Assembly: GCA_002101905.1 (NCBI GenBank)
Contig: LQPU01000026.1
Span: 1-64,000 of the forward strand
Origin: Mycobacterium shimoidei
Lineage (GTDB): Bacteria > Actinomycetota > Actinomycetes > Mycobacteriales > Mycobacteriaceae
Length of the DNA stretch: 64,000 bases
Direction: 5' to 3'
Part shown: piece by piece, positions 17,936 to 26,263 of the stretch
Layout: each line of letters begins with the position of its first letter
Numbering within the stretch: position 1 is the first letter of the stretch
Position numbers and translations under genes: made by a program
Notes under the pieces: generated by a model
Databases searched by the model: none
Told to the model about the DNA's origin: nothing
Seen by the model: only the letters and a program-made list of their open reading frames with translations

Positions 17936-19807
17936 ATGGCAACCGGATCGCAGCGAGTTGTTCGGCTGGCCGGGACGGCGGCCAGCATGGCGACCGGCGC
18001 GCTGGCGTTGTTCACGCTGTCTCCGCACGCGGTCGCCGAGCCGAACCCGCTGCAACCGGTGATCGATCAACTCATTCAGGCCCAACAGCAAGTCGAGGCC
18101 GATACCAGTGGCTTTCCGTTTGTCCGGCCGACCGACGTGGGTCCCATGCTGCACGAGTATTCGCAGAATCTCGCCTCCACTCTGCTTGCTTCGCAGCTGC
18201 CCCCGCTGACCTTCTCGCAGTTCGACTCCCTGGGCATTCCATGGGCGCCGTACCCATGGAATGCCCCGGCCACCAACATGCAGCAATTCTTGACGCTCGC
18301 CAATCCCGACGACCAATACGGCGTGTTGCCCGTCGACCCGGACCACACCTACACGATCACCGTCTACCCAGGCCCCGGCACCCAAGACCTGACGTTCGCC
18401 GTCAATGCGGGTGACGGCGTGACGGTCGATTACACGCCGCTGCGGGGCTTCAATTTGGCGAACGCCACGCCCAATCCCGACGGCAGTTACACCGTCATCC
18501 TCAGTGCCACTGCCCAGCAAGGCAATTGGGTTGATATCGGCGGTGGCGACAGGGTGATCATTCGTGACACCGTCGGTGACTGGGGCCAGATACACGACAG
18601 CCTCACCATCGAGGAAGAGGGTGTCACCCAGTCGAACATGCTGCCGCTGCTATCGGAGGACCAGATCTCGTCGCTGCTGGCTACCGTCGCCGGCAACGAA
18701 GTCAGAGAGAATCTGTCCCCGACCTACTTCGGCCAGATGGACGTCCCGCAGTCGCTCCCGGACAACACATTCAGCCCCATCCAGCCGACTGTCCCGTTCA
18801 TGCCCGGGCCGTTGCTGCCCGGCAACAATCAGATCAGCAGCCTGGGCAATTTCTCGCTCGAACCCGGTCAGGCGCTGATTCTCAAGGTGCCCGACGTCGA
18901 TGCTGCGTATTCAAGCGCGATGCTTGCCAACACGTTCGGACAGACCGCCGCACCGGTGACCGCGACCGGAAACCTCAATGACACCCAGGTGTTCCACGCT
19001 GCCGACGGCTTCACCTACTACGTCATCAGCAGTCAAGACCCCGGTGTCGCGAACTGGCTCGACACCGGTGGTGTCGAGCACGGAGAGGTCTGGCTGCGGT
19101 GGCAAGGTCTGTCCGGTGAGATACCCACCACGCCGGTACAAGCCGAGGTGGTCGACATCGCCGACGTCCGCGAGGAACTTCCGGCCGACACTCCGCTGAT
19201 CACTCCTGCCGAACGTACCGCCGACCTCCAAGAGCGCTTGTTTGAATGGGACTACGCGCACCATCAGAACAACGGCCTGGCCTGGCTGGCCGGCAACCTC
19301 GAGTACAACCAGATCAAAGCGGCGATGGGCGCCGAGCAGTTCAACGAGATATTCGGGGGTCAGACAACGGTATTCGGCGTACCCCAGGACGTGCCATCGG
19401 TAGTGGATCGGCTGACGTCACCGGAGTTGATTCCGAACATCGTGACCATCGTCAACGCTATCCTGGCCGATCCGGAGAACACCCTGACGGCCATCATCAA
19501 CAACGTGCCGCTGGCGATCAAAGACATCGAATTGCCGGTGATCTTCTCGGTGCTGAGTCTGCAGGAAGCCGTCCAGGGTGGCCTGGGCGCGCCGTCGTTT
19601 GCGACCGTTTTCGAAAATATGCTGACTGACCCGGTCACCAGTATCACCGCCGGCATCCTCAACGCGCGCGACGATCTGGCCGTCGCGGTGATGAATGCAA
19701 GCGACTCGACATCGTTCGATGACGCTGTGCCGCTGTGGGCTTCGCTGGAACAGATCAATCAAGGGATATTGCAGACCCTTACCAGTGCGCTGGATCTGCT
19801 GCCCTGA
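17936..19807 (+). CDS. Large exported protein with two DUF1214-like segments
   Basis: A 623-residue protein with a Sec signal peptide (cut probably after HAVA, residue 34). Residues about 182-215 (GNWVDIGGGDRVIIRDTVGDW region) and about 305-393 (VISSQDPGVANWLDTGG, EVWLRWQGL) both resemble the end of DUF1214 domains, where NWLDT and LRW patterns recur, suggesting an internal duplication of a beta-rich module. The last 200 residues are helical with a PE-PPE-like absence of cysteine. ATG 17936 follows paralogue B by 15 bases, so all three genes form one operon and are all exported. Family function is unknown; I assign none. Confidence 0.75.
   Translation: MATGSQRVVRLAGTAASMATGALALFTLSPHAVAEPNPLQPVIDQLIQAQQQVEADTSGFPFVRPTDVGPMLHEYSQNLASTLLASQLPPLTFSQFDSLGIPWAPYPWNAPATNMQQFLTLANPDDQYGVLPVDPDHTYTITVYPGPGTQDLTFAVNAGDGVTVDYTPLRGFNLANATPNPDGSYTVILSATAQQGNWVDIGGGDRVIIRDTVGDWGQIHDSLTIEEEGVTQSNMLPLLSEDQISSLLATVAGNEVRENLSPTYFGQMDVPQSLPDNTFSPIQPTVPFMPGPLLPGNNQISSLGNFSLEPGQALILKVPDVDAAYSSAMLANTFGQTAAPVTATGNLNDTQVFHAADGFTYYVISSQDPGVANWLDTGGVEHGEVWLRWQGLSGEIPTTPVQAEVVDIADVREELPADTPLITPAERTADLQERLFEWDYAHHQNNGLAWLAGNLEYNQIKAAMGAEQFNEIFGGQTTVFGVPQDVPSVVDRLTSPELIPNIVTIVNAILADPENTLTAIINNVPLAIKDIELPVIFSVLSLQEAVQGGLGAPSFATVFENMLTDPVTSITAGILNARDDLAVAVMNASDSTSFDDAVPLWASLEQINQGILQTLTSALDLLP
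18232..18266. repeat. Perfect 14-base inverted repeat inside a coding region
   Basis: GGGCATTCCATGGG (18232-18245) and its exact complement (18253-18266) flank a 7-base loop. It encodes the IPWAPYPWN segment of the exported protein, and could form a strong mRNA hairpin or cruciform. Confidence 0.85.
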
Positions 19808-19813
19808 CAGTCT

Positions 19814-20200
19814 TCAGCCGGCGCGGGTGAGCAGCAGCGTCGATTCGACCCCGGTCGACCCCAGCAGCTGGCGCCAGGGTGACTTCAGCAAGCCGAGCGC
19901 TTCCCCCGTCGGCACCACGCGAGGATCGGTGACGTCAAATGTCTTGCCGTACAGTTTGACCCGGCCACCGCCGGCCGCGTGCAGGTTCTTCACCCAATCC
20001 CGGTCCGGCCGATACGGCAGCAAGATCGCAACACCGCCATCCTGGGTGCGAAACGCTGACACCGGCGTGCGGTAGATCTTGCCGGAGCGCCGTCCCACAT
20101 GCTCGACCACCGACCACATGGGCAGCCAGCCCGAAAGTGGCAACACAATGCGATTGGTAACCCGGCGGTTGAACCGGGCATGCTCGCGAGAGAACAGCAC
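19814..20200 (-). CDS. F420H2-dependent quinone/nitroreductase (Ddn-like) family protein, copy 1
   Basis: A 128-residue split beta-barrel protein of the deazaflavin-dependent nitroreductase family. The VEHVGRRSGKIYRTPVSAF block (residues 32-50) and RPDRDWVKNLHAAGGG (64-79) are the family's F420-contact and core motifs. Related enzymes reduce menaquinone or nitroimidazoles with F420H2. It lies 2 bases from a close paralogue on the same strand and faces the end of the exported protein gene. Its own substrate is not known. Confidence 0.85.
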   Translation of the reverse strand: MLFSREHARFNRRVTNRIVLPLSGWLPMWSVVEHVGRRSGKIYRTPVSAFRTQDGGVAILLPYRPDRDWVKNLHAAGGGRVKLYGKTFDVTDPRVVPTGEALGLLKSPWRQLLGSTGVESTLLLTRAG

Positions 20201-20201
20201 G

Positions 20202-20606
20202 CTAATCGGTTTTGGTCAATAGCACCGCTTGCTCGAACGGCAACCGGGCGAAGATCGGCCGCCACGCACCCGTGACATGCTCGGCCGCCTCGGCCTTGGT
20301 GACCATCCGCGGCTGCGCAACGCCGAACGTTTTGCCGTGACGGCGCAGCCGTGCGCTGCCGGCCGCGGTGAGGTTCTTCAGCCAGTCGCGGTCCGGGCCG
20401 TAGGTCAGCATGATCGCCACGCCGGGCTTGCCGTCGACGTCGGCGGGGAAAACGCTCAGTGGGGTGCGGTACGGCTTGCCGGAACGTCGCCCGACGTGCT
20501 CGAGGATGCCGAACGAGGGGGCCCAACCCGCCCACATCCGCTGGATGGGGTTGGTGACGTGCCGGTTGAAACGCGCGAGTCGCTGCGGTAGTTGCATGGG
20601 GTCCAT
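20202..20606 (-). CDS. F420H2-dependent quinone/nitroreductase (Ddn-like) family protein, copy 2
   Basis: A 134-residue paralogue of the downstream gene: LEHVGRRSGKPYRTPLSVF and GPDRDWLKNLTAAGSARL match it position by position. Start at ATG 20606 (MDPMQLPQRL); the frame extends to 20684 but that part is not family-like, and ATG 20597 is also possible. The two genes are almost end to end and arose by tandem duplication. The promoter region upstream is shared, divergently, with the membrane methyltransferase gene. Confidence 0.82.
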   Translation of the reverse strand: MDPMQLPQRLARFNRHVTNPIQRMWAGWAPSFGILEHVGRRSGKPYRTPLSVFPADVDGKPGVAIMLTYGPDRDWLKNLTAAGSARLRRHGKTFGVAQPRMVTKAEAAEHVTGAWRPIFARLPFEQAVLLTKTD

Positions 20607-20687
20607 CCAACTGTCGTCGGCTGTCCAACTCAACCCGCAATCGCACCGGAAGGCCCCTTGACGCGGCCATCGTCCGCCGGGCAATAT

Positions 20688-20718
20688 TCATCGAACGATG
20701 ACTTCATCGAATGATGAA
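20688..20718. promoter_or_regulatory. Two tandem copies of a palindromic operator
   Basis: TCATCGAACGATGA (20688-20701) and TCATCGAATGATGA (20704-20717) are two copies of one palindrome, 16 bases centre to centre; the second extends to a 16-base palindrome at 20703-20718. They precede ATG 20740. The layout resembles ArsR/SmtB-type or TetR-type operators, but no such regulator gene is adjacent. Confidence 0.65.
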
Positions 20719-20739
20719 TTTTCGAGCGATAGGACCACC

Positions 20740-21306
20740 ATGACCGGATACTTGGCCGCCCTGACGCTGGTCGTTCTGCTCGGGTCCGTGGTGACCCGGG
20801 TCATCCAGTTGAGGCGTGAAGGCACCCAAGCCATGCATTTCGCCAGCATGGATAAGAAGGACTTCTTGATTCCGCCGTTTGCGTTGTTCTACTTCTATAC
20901 GGTCTTCGCGGCCGCATTCGATTGGCCTCTCTTAAGCCGGCACAAGCTGTTTGAATCCGAGCTCGTCGGGTGGATCGGCGTCGGACTCTGCGCCGGCGGC
21001 CTGCTCATGTTGATACTCAGCCTGGTGTCGTTCGGCAGGAGTTTTCGCGTGGGAATCGATGCCGACAATCCCGATCAGCTTGTTACGGCGGGCGTGTTTG
21101 CGTTCAGCCGCAACCCGATCTATGTCGGGTTTGCTTTGGTTTTGATAGGCGAATTTCTGGTCTTTCCCAATTGGATTCCGTTGGCCTACCTTGTCGTTGG
21201 CTGTTGGCTGGTTCACCGGCAAGTGTTGCGCGAGGAGGAATTTATGCGCCAACACTACGGGCAGCAGTATGCCGAGTATTGCCGACGGGTCCGAAGGTAT
21301 CTGTGA
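20740..21306 (+). CDS. Isoprenylcysteine/phospholipid methyltransferase-like membrane protein
   Basis: A 188-residue integral membrane protein of the ICMT/PEMT family with hydrophobic segments near residues 4-22, 45-65, 78-100 and 128-155. The conserved catalytic region is VFAFSRNPIYVGF (about 122-134) followed by LREEEFMRQHYGQQYAEYC (about 163-181), which binds SAM at the membrane face in known members. I take ATG 20740 with AGGA upstream; the earlier ATG 20698 lies inside the operator palindrome. Base use is slightly less GC-rich than its neighbours. The methyl acceptor (lipid, thiol or other) is unknown. Confidence 0.82.
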   Translation: MTGYLAALTLVVLLGSVVTRVIQLRREGTQAMHFASMDKKDFLIPPFALFYFYTVFAAAFDWPLLSRHKLFESELVGWIGVGLCAGGLLMLILSLVSFGRSFRVGIDADNPDQLVTAGVFAFSRNPIYVGFALVLIGEFLVFPNWIPLAYLVVGCWLVHRQVLREEEFMRQHYGQQYAEYCRRVRRYL

Positions 21307-21365
21307 TGAGGTAACGACTACACCCTGTAGTCGATGCGTTTACCGCGGCTGGGACACTGGTGGGC

Positions 21366-22664
21366 ATGGTTACCGACGCTTCGGCGAAGCTGTTCGACGA
21401 CGCCTGCGCGGTCATCCCCGGCGGGGTGAACTCCCCGGTTCGGGCCTTCCAGGCGGTCGGCGGCACCCCGCGCTTCATCACCGAGGCCAGCGGCTATTGG
21501 CTCACCGACGCCGACGGCAACCGCTATGTCGACCTGGTCTGCTCGTGGGGGCCGATGATCCTCGGCCACGCGCATCCCGCGGTGGTCGACGCGGTGGCCA
21601 GGGCCGCCGCCACCGGCCTGTCGTTCGGTGCGCCCACGCCCGCCGAGACCGAGCTGGGCGCCGAGATCATCGCTCGAATGGCGCCCGTGGAGCGCATCCG
21701 GTTGGTGAACTCCGGCACCGAGGCGACCATGAGCGCGGTGCGACTGGCCCGCGGTTTCACCGGTCGCGCCAAGATCGTCAAGTTCTCCGGTTGCTACCAC
21801 GGCCACGTCGACGCCTTGCTGGCCGACGCCGGGTCCGGCGTCGCGACCCTGGGGCTACCGTCCTCGCCGGGTGTCACCGGTGCCACCGCGGCCGACACGA
21901 TTGTGTTGCCCTACAACGATATCGACGCGCTGCAGCAGACTTTCGGCCGGTTCGGCGACCAGATCGCCGCAGTGATCACCGAAGCGAGTCCCGGCAACAT
22001 GGGCGTCGTCCCGCCGGTACCGGGCTACAACGCCGCGCTGCGGGAAATCTCCGCCGAGCACGGTGCGCTGCTGATCGTCGACGAGGTGATGACCGGGTTC
22101 CGGGTCAGCCGAAGCGGTTGGTATGGAATCGATCCGGTGGATGCGGACCTGTTCACATTCGGCAAGGTGATGAGCGGCGGGTTGCCGGCCGCGGCGTTCG
22201 GCGGGCGTGCCGACGTGATGGAACGGCTGGCGCCGCTGGGACCGGTGTATCAGGCCGGGACGCTGTCCGGGAACCCGGTGGCGGTGGCCGCCGGGTTGGC
22301 GACGCTGCGCGCCGCTGACGACGCGGTCTATGCGGCGCTGGACGCCAACGCCGACCGGCTCGCCGGTCTGCTTTCTGAAGCCCTGACCAAAGCTGGTGTG
22401 CCGCATCAGATTCCGCGGGCAGGCAATATGCTGTCGGTGTTCTTCGCCGAGGAGTCGGTGACTGACTTCGCTACCGCCCGCGCCAGTCAGACGTGGCGCT
22501 ACCCGCCGTTCTTCCACGCCCTGCTCGACGCCGGCGTCTACCCGCCGCCCAGCGCCTTCGAGGCGTGGTTCGTCTCGGCGGCCCTCGACGACGACGCCTT
22601 CGACCGGATCGCCGACGCACTACCGGCGGCCGCCGCGGCCGCTGCCCGGGAGTCGACACCCTGA
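21366..22664 (+). CDS. hemL: Glutamate-1-semialdehyde 2,1-aminomutase
   Basis: HemL turns glutamate-1-semialdehyde into 5-aminolevulinate, following HemA. The 432-residue class III aminotransferase has the family start [11 protein letters not shown], the [15 protein letters not shown] loop, the DEVMTGFR motif and the PLP lysine in [11 protein letters not shown]. The insertion near LPSSPGVTG that I recall in the M. tuberculosis protein is absent. ATG 21366 is used; GTG 21360 is an alternative. It overlaps the next gene by one base and heads the hemL-cytochrome c maturation operon. Confidence 0.96.
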   Translation: MVTDASAKLFDDACAVIPGGVNSPVRAFQAVGGTPRFITEASGYWLTDADGNRYVDLVCSWGPMILGHAHPAVVDAVARAAATGLSFGAPTPAETELGAEIIARMAPVERIRLVNSGTEATMSAVRLARGFTGRAKIVKFSGCYHGHVDALLADAGSGVATLGLPSSPGVTGATAADTIVLPYNDIDALQQTFGRFGDQIAAVITEASPGNMGVVPPVPGYNAALREISAEHGALLIVDEVMTGFRVSRSGWYGIDPVDADLFTFGKVMSGGLPAAAFGGRADVMERLAPLGPVYQAGTLSGNPVAVAAGLATLRAADDAVYAALDANADRLAGLLSEALTKAGVPHQIPRAGNMLSVFFAEESVTDFATARASQTWRYPPFFHALLDAGVYPPPSAFEAWFVSAALDDDAFDRIADALPAAAAAAARESTP

Positions 22665-23272
22665 TGGCCGAACAGACCCGCATTCACCTGGTGCGCCACG
22701 GCGAGGTGTACAACCCGGACGGCGTGCTGTACGGCCGACTGCCCGGATTCAGCTTGTCGGACAAGGGAAGACGGCAGGCGCAGGCGGTGGCCGACGCGCT
22801 GGCCGACCGTGACGTCGTCGCGGTGATCGCCTCCCCGCTGCAGCGGGCCCAACAGACCGCCGAGCCGATCGCGGCGGCCCATGACCTGCCGGTGGACACC
22901 GATCCCGACCTCATCGAATCGACCAACGTCTTCGAAGGCCACCGGCTCGGGCCCGGCGACGGCGCCTGGCGCGACCCGCGCTTCTGGTGGCACCTGCGCA
23001 ATCCGATCACCCCATCCTGGGGCGAGCCCTACAAGCAGATCGCGGCGCGGATGACGACCGCGGTCGACAAGGCGCGCGCTCGCGCCGCGGGCCACGAGGC
23101 GGTGTGCGTCAGCCACCAGTTGCCGGTGTGGACGCTGCGGCTGGCGCTGACCGGCAGGCGGCTCTGGCACGACCCGCGTCGTCGGCAGTGCGCGGTGGCG
23201 TCGGTGACCTCGTTGGTCTACGACGGCGACCGCCTGGTCGACGTCGAGTACACCGAACCGGGTGGCTGTTGA
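22664..23272 (+). CDS. Histidine phosphatase (phosphoglycerate mutase family), Rv0525 type
   Basis: A 202-residue branch-1 histidine phosphatase with both catalytic histidines intact: LVRHGEVYN (His12) and CVSHQLPVW. ASPLQRAQQTAEPIA is the conserved arginine segment. Unlike the pseudo-enzymes at 15.7-17.9 kb, this looks active. ATG 22664 overlaps the hemL stop (TGATG), so it is coupled to hemL. Position between hemL and the thioredoxin gene matches Rv0525. The natural phosphoester substrate is unknown. Confidence 0.9.
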   Translation: MAEQTRIHLVRHGEVYNPDGVLYGRLPGFSLSDKGRRQAQAVADALADRDVVAVIASPLQRAQQTAEPIAAAHDLPVDTDPDLIESTNVFEGHRLGPGDGAWRDPRFWWHLRNPITPSWGEPYKQIAARMTTAVDKARARAAGHEAVCVSHQLPVWTLRLALTGRRLWHDPRRRQCAVASVTSLVYDGDRLVDVEYTEPGGC

Positions 23273-23274
23273 CG

Positions 23275-23892
23275 ATGGCTCGCCGCAGAATCCTCGCCGG
23301 GGCGGTGGCGGCGCTGCTGGCCGGGCTGTCGGCCGGCTGCTCGACCGGCGACGACGCCGTCGTGCAGGGCGGCACCTTCGAGTTTGTCGCGCCGGGCGGC
23401 AAAACCGACATCTTCTACGACCCACCGGAGCGCCGCGGCCGGCCCGGCCCAGTGAGCGGACCGGATCTGATGAACCCAGCAGGAACGGTGTCGCTCAACG
23501 ACTTTCCCGGCAAAGCCGTCGTCATCAATGTCTGGGGGCAGTGGTGCGGGCCGTGCCGGGCCGAGGTCGCCCAGCTGCAGCAGGTTTACGACGCCACCCG
23601 CGCCGACGGCGTGGCGTTTCTGGGCATCGACGTGCGGGACAACAACCGCCAGGCCGCCCAGGACTTCGTCACCGACCGGCACGTGACTTATCCGTCGATC
23701 TACGACCCCGCGATGCGCACCATGATCGCGTTCGGCGGCAGATACCCCACCACGGTCATCCCGTCCACCCTGGTGCTCGATCGCCAACACCGGGTTGCCG
23801 CGGTCTTCCTGCGTGAACTGCTCGCCGAGGATCTACAGCCGGTCGTGCGGCGCATCGCGGCAGAAGAGCAAGCTGCGCCGGGACCACAATGA
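23275..23892 (+). CDS. Thioredoxin-like lipoprotein of cytochrome c maturation (ResA/CcsX type)
   Basis: A 205-residue extracytoplasmic thiol-disulfide protein. The N-terminus has a signal with a lipobox-like LSAGCS (acylation possible at Cys22, although Ser rather than Leu is at -3). The thioredoxin motif WCGPC gives Cys91 and Cys94 in VINVWGQWCGPCRAEV, and the cis-Pro loop is TTVIPSTLVLD. In System II it reduces apocytochrome c CXXCH cysteines before haem ligation, drawing electrons from CcdA, encoded next with a 4-base overlap. It corresponds to Rv0526. Confidence 0.93.
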   Translation: MARRRILAGAVAALLAGLSAGCSTGDDAVVQGGTFEFVAPGGKTDIFYDPPERRGRPGPVSGPDLMNPAGTVSLNDFPGKAVVINVWGQWCGPCRAEVAQLQQVYDATRADGVAFLGIDVRDNNRQAAQDFVTDRHVTYPSIYDPAMRTMIAFGGRYPTTVIPSTLVLDRQHRVAAVFLRELLAEDLQPVVRRIAAEEQAAPGPQ

Positions 23893-24671
23893 ACGGCCTG
23901 ACAGGGTTTTCGGCGATCGCCGCGTCCGGACCGCTGCTGGTGGCGCTGGCGGTGTGCGTGCTTGCCGGGCTGGTGTCGTTCGCATCGCCGTGCGTGGTGC
24001 CGCTGGTGCCCGGCTACCTGTCGTATCTGGCCGCGGTCGTCGGCGTCGACGAGGCGCCCGGTGCCGTCAAGGCCCCGCCGGCTGCGCGCTGGCGGGTCGC
24101 CGGCTCGGCGGCGTTGTTCGTGGCCGGGTTCACCGCAGTGTTCGTCCTCGGCACGGTCGCGGTGCTCGGCATGACCACCACGCTGATCACCAATCAGCTT
24201 GTGCTGCAACGGGTCGGCGGTGCGCTGACCATCCTGATGGGCCTGGTCTTCGTCGGCTTCGTCCCGGCCCTGCAACGTCAGGCCCGGTTCACCCCGCGGC
24301 AGTTGTCCACGGTGGCCGGGGCGCCGCTGTTGGGTGCGGTGTTCGCGCTGGGGTGGACGCCGTGTCTGGGGCCCACACTGACCGGAGTGATCACCGTCGC
24401 CTCGGCCACCGACGGCGCCAGCGTCGCCCGCGGTATCGCGCTGGTGATCGCCTACTGCCTGGGCTTGGGTGTTCCGTTCGTGGCGTTGGCATTCGGGTCG
24501 GCGGCCGCGGTGGCCGGCCTGGGCTGGCTGCGCCGACACACCCGCGCGCTGCAGATCTTCGGCGGCGTGCTGCTCATCGCGGTCGGCGTGGCACTGGTCA
24601 CCGGTGTGTGGAACGAGTTCATCTCCTGGCTGCGCGACGCGTTCGTCTCCGACGTGAGGTTGCCGATTTGA
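23889..24671 (+). CDS. ccdA: Cytochrome c biogenesis protein CcdA (DsbD-like membrane domain)
   Basis: A 260-residue polytopic protein with about six membrane segments. The two conserved cysteine-proline sites are FASPCVVPLVPGYLSYLA near residues 34-51 and ALGWTPCLGPTLTG near 153-166. It carries electrons from cytosolic thioredoxin across the membrane to the thioredoxin-like lipoprotein encoded just upstream. The ATG overlaps the previous stop by 4 bases, and the next gene (resB) starts with TTG inside its stop. Confidence 0.95.
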   Translation: MNGLTGFSAIAASGPLLVALAVCVLAGLVSFASPCVVPLVPGYLSYLAAVVGVDEAPGAVKAPPAARWRVAGSAALFVAGFTAVFVLGTVAVLGMTTTLITNQLVLQRVGGALTILMGLVFVGFVPALQRQARFTPRQLSTVAGAPLLGAVFALGWTPCLGPTLTGVITVASATDGASVARGIALVIAYCLGLGVPFVALAFGSAAAVAGLGWLRRHTRALQIFGGVLLIAVGVALVTGVWNEFISWLRDAFVSDVRLPI

Positions 24672-26263
24672 GACGGCTGGCGGCCTGGACCCGCAACACC
24701 TGGCGCACCCTGACCTCGATGGGCACCGCGCTGGTGCTGCTGTTCCTGCTGGCGTTGGGCGCGATCCCCGGCGCATTGCTGCCGCAGCGCAGCCTCAACG
24801 CGGGCAAGGTCGACGAGTACCTGGCTGCCCATCCGGTGATCGGGCCGTGGCTGGATCGCGTGCAGGCGTTCAACGTGTTCGGCAGCTTCTGGTTCACCGC
24901 GATCTACGTGCTGCTGTTCATTTCACTGGTCGGCTGCCTCACCCCGCGGATGATCGAGCACGCGAAAAGCCTGCGCGCCACACTGGTGCCCGCTCCGCGT
25001 AACCTGGCCCGCCTGCCCAAACACCACGCCGCGCGGATTGTCGCCGGACCCGGGCAGCTCAACGCGCTGGCCAACACGATGGCCGGGCGGCTGCGCGGCT
25101 GGCGCACCGTCATCCGCCATCACGACGACGACCAGACCGTCGAACTCTCCGCCGAGAAGGGCTATCTGCGCGAATTCGGCAACCTGGCATTCCATTTCGC
25201 GCTGCTGGGGCTGCTGGTGGCGATCGCCGTCGGCAAGATGTTCGGTTACGAGGGCAACGTGATCGTCATCGCCGACGGCGGCCCCGGCTTCTGCTCGGCG
25301 TCACCGGCGGCGTTTGACTCGTTCCGTGCCGGCAACGTCGTCGACGGCACCTCGCTGCATCCAATCTGCATCCGCGTCAACGACTTTCAGGCGCAGTATC
25401 TGCCATCAGGGCAGGCCACGTCGTTCGCCGCCGACATCGACTACCAAGCCGGCCGGGATCTGAACACCGGTAACTGGCGGCCCTACCGGCTGGCGGTCAA
25501 CCATCCGCTGCGGGTGCAGGGCGACCGGGTGTACCTGCAGGGCCACGGCTACGCACCGACGTTCACCGTGACCTTCCCGGACGGGCAGACCCGCAGCGCC
25601 ACCGTGCAATGGCGACCCGACAACCCGCAGACGCTGCTGTCGTCAGGCGTGGTGCGCATCGACCCGCCGGCCGGAAGCTACCCCGACCCCGATCAGCGTC
25701 GCCGGCACCAGATCGCCATCGAGGGTCTGCTCGCACCGACCGAGCAGCTGGACGGGACGCTGCTGTCGTCGAGCTTTCCGGCGCTGAACGCTCCGGCGGT
25801 GGCCGTGGACATCTACTCCGGCGACACCGGGCTGGACAGCGGTCGGCCGCAGTCGCTGTACAGCCTCGATCACCGGCTCATCGAGCAGCACCGGCTGGTC
25901 AAGGCCACGCGGGTGAACCTGCGCGCCGGCGAGCAGGTCCGGCTCGAGCAGGACGGCATTATCGTGCGGTTCGACGGCGCCGTGCCGTTCATCAACCTGC
26001 AGGTGTCCCACGATCCCGGCCAGACCTGGGTGCTGGTGTTCGCGGCGATGATGATGGCCGGGCTGCTGGTGTCCCTGCTGGTGCGCCGCCGGCGAGTGTG
26101 GGTACGCATCACCCCGAGCGGGGCAACCGATACGGTCAACGTCGAGCTGGGCGGCCTGGCCCGCACCGACAACTCCGGCTGGGGTGACGAATTCGAACGG
26201 CTGACGGACCGGCTGCTGGCCGGGTCCGAAGCGCCTGACCGAAGGGAGTTGAGCCTGCGATGA
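24668..26263 (+). CDS. resB: Cytochrome c biogenesis protein ResB
   Basis: A 531-residue System II haem-delivery/ligation subunit. Membrane segments lie near residues 17-37, 75-97, 172-192 and 455-477, with a large extracytoplasmic domain between the third and fourth. The N-terminus RRLAAWTRNTWRTLTSMGTA is the family opening. I take TTG 24668, overlapping the ccdA stop as TTGA; the open frame further upstream lies inside ccdA. ResB works with CcsA, encoded next with a 4-base overlap, to join haem to cytochrome c. Corresponds to Rv0528. Confidence 0.93.
   Translation: MRRLAAWTRNTWRTLTSMGTALVLLFLLALGAIPGALLPQRSLNAGKVDEYLAAHPVIGPWLDRVQAFNVFGSFWFTAIYVLLFISLVGCLTPRMIEHAKSLRATLVPAPRNLARLPKHHAARIVAGPGQLNALANTMAGRLRGWRTVIRHHDDDQTVELSAEKGYLREFGNLAFHFALLGLLVAIAVGKMFGYEGNVIVIADGGPGFCSASPAAFDSFRAGNVVDGTSLHPICIRVNDFQAQYLPSGQATSFAADIDYQAGRDLNTGNWRPYRLAVNHPLRVQGDRVYLQGHGYAPTFTVTFPDGQTRSATVQWRPDNPQTLLSSGVVRIDPPAGSYPDPDQRRRHQIAIEGLLAPTEQLDGTLLSSSFPALNAPAVAVDIYSGDTGLDSGRPQSLYSLDHRLIEQHRLVKATRVNLRAGEQVRLEQDGIIVRFDGAVPFINLQVSHDPGQTWVLVFAAMMMAGLLVSLLVRRRRVWVRITPSGATDTVNVELGGLARTDNSGWGDEFERLTDRLLAGSEAPDRRELSLR

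Noticed and set aside
17936-19807. PE/PPE protein.
   Set aside because: It has a classical signal peptide and no PE or PPE motif at the start.
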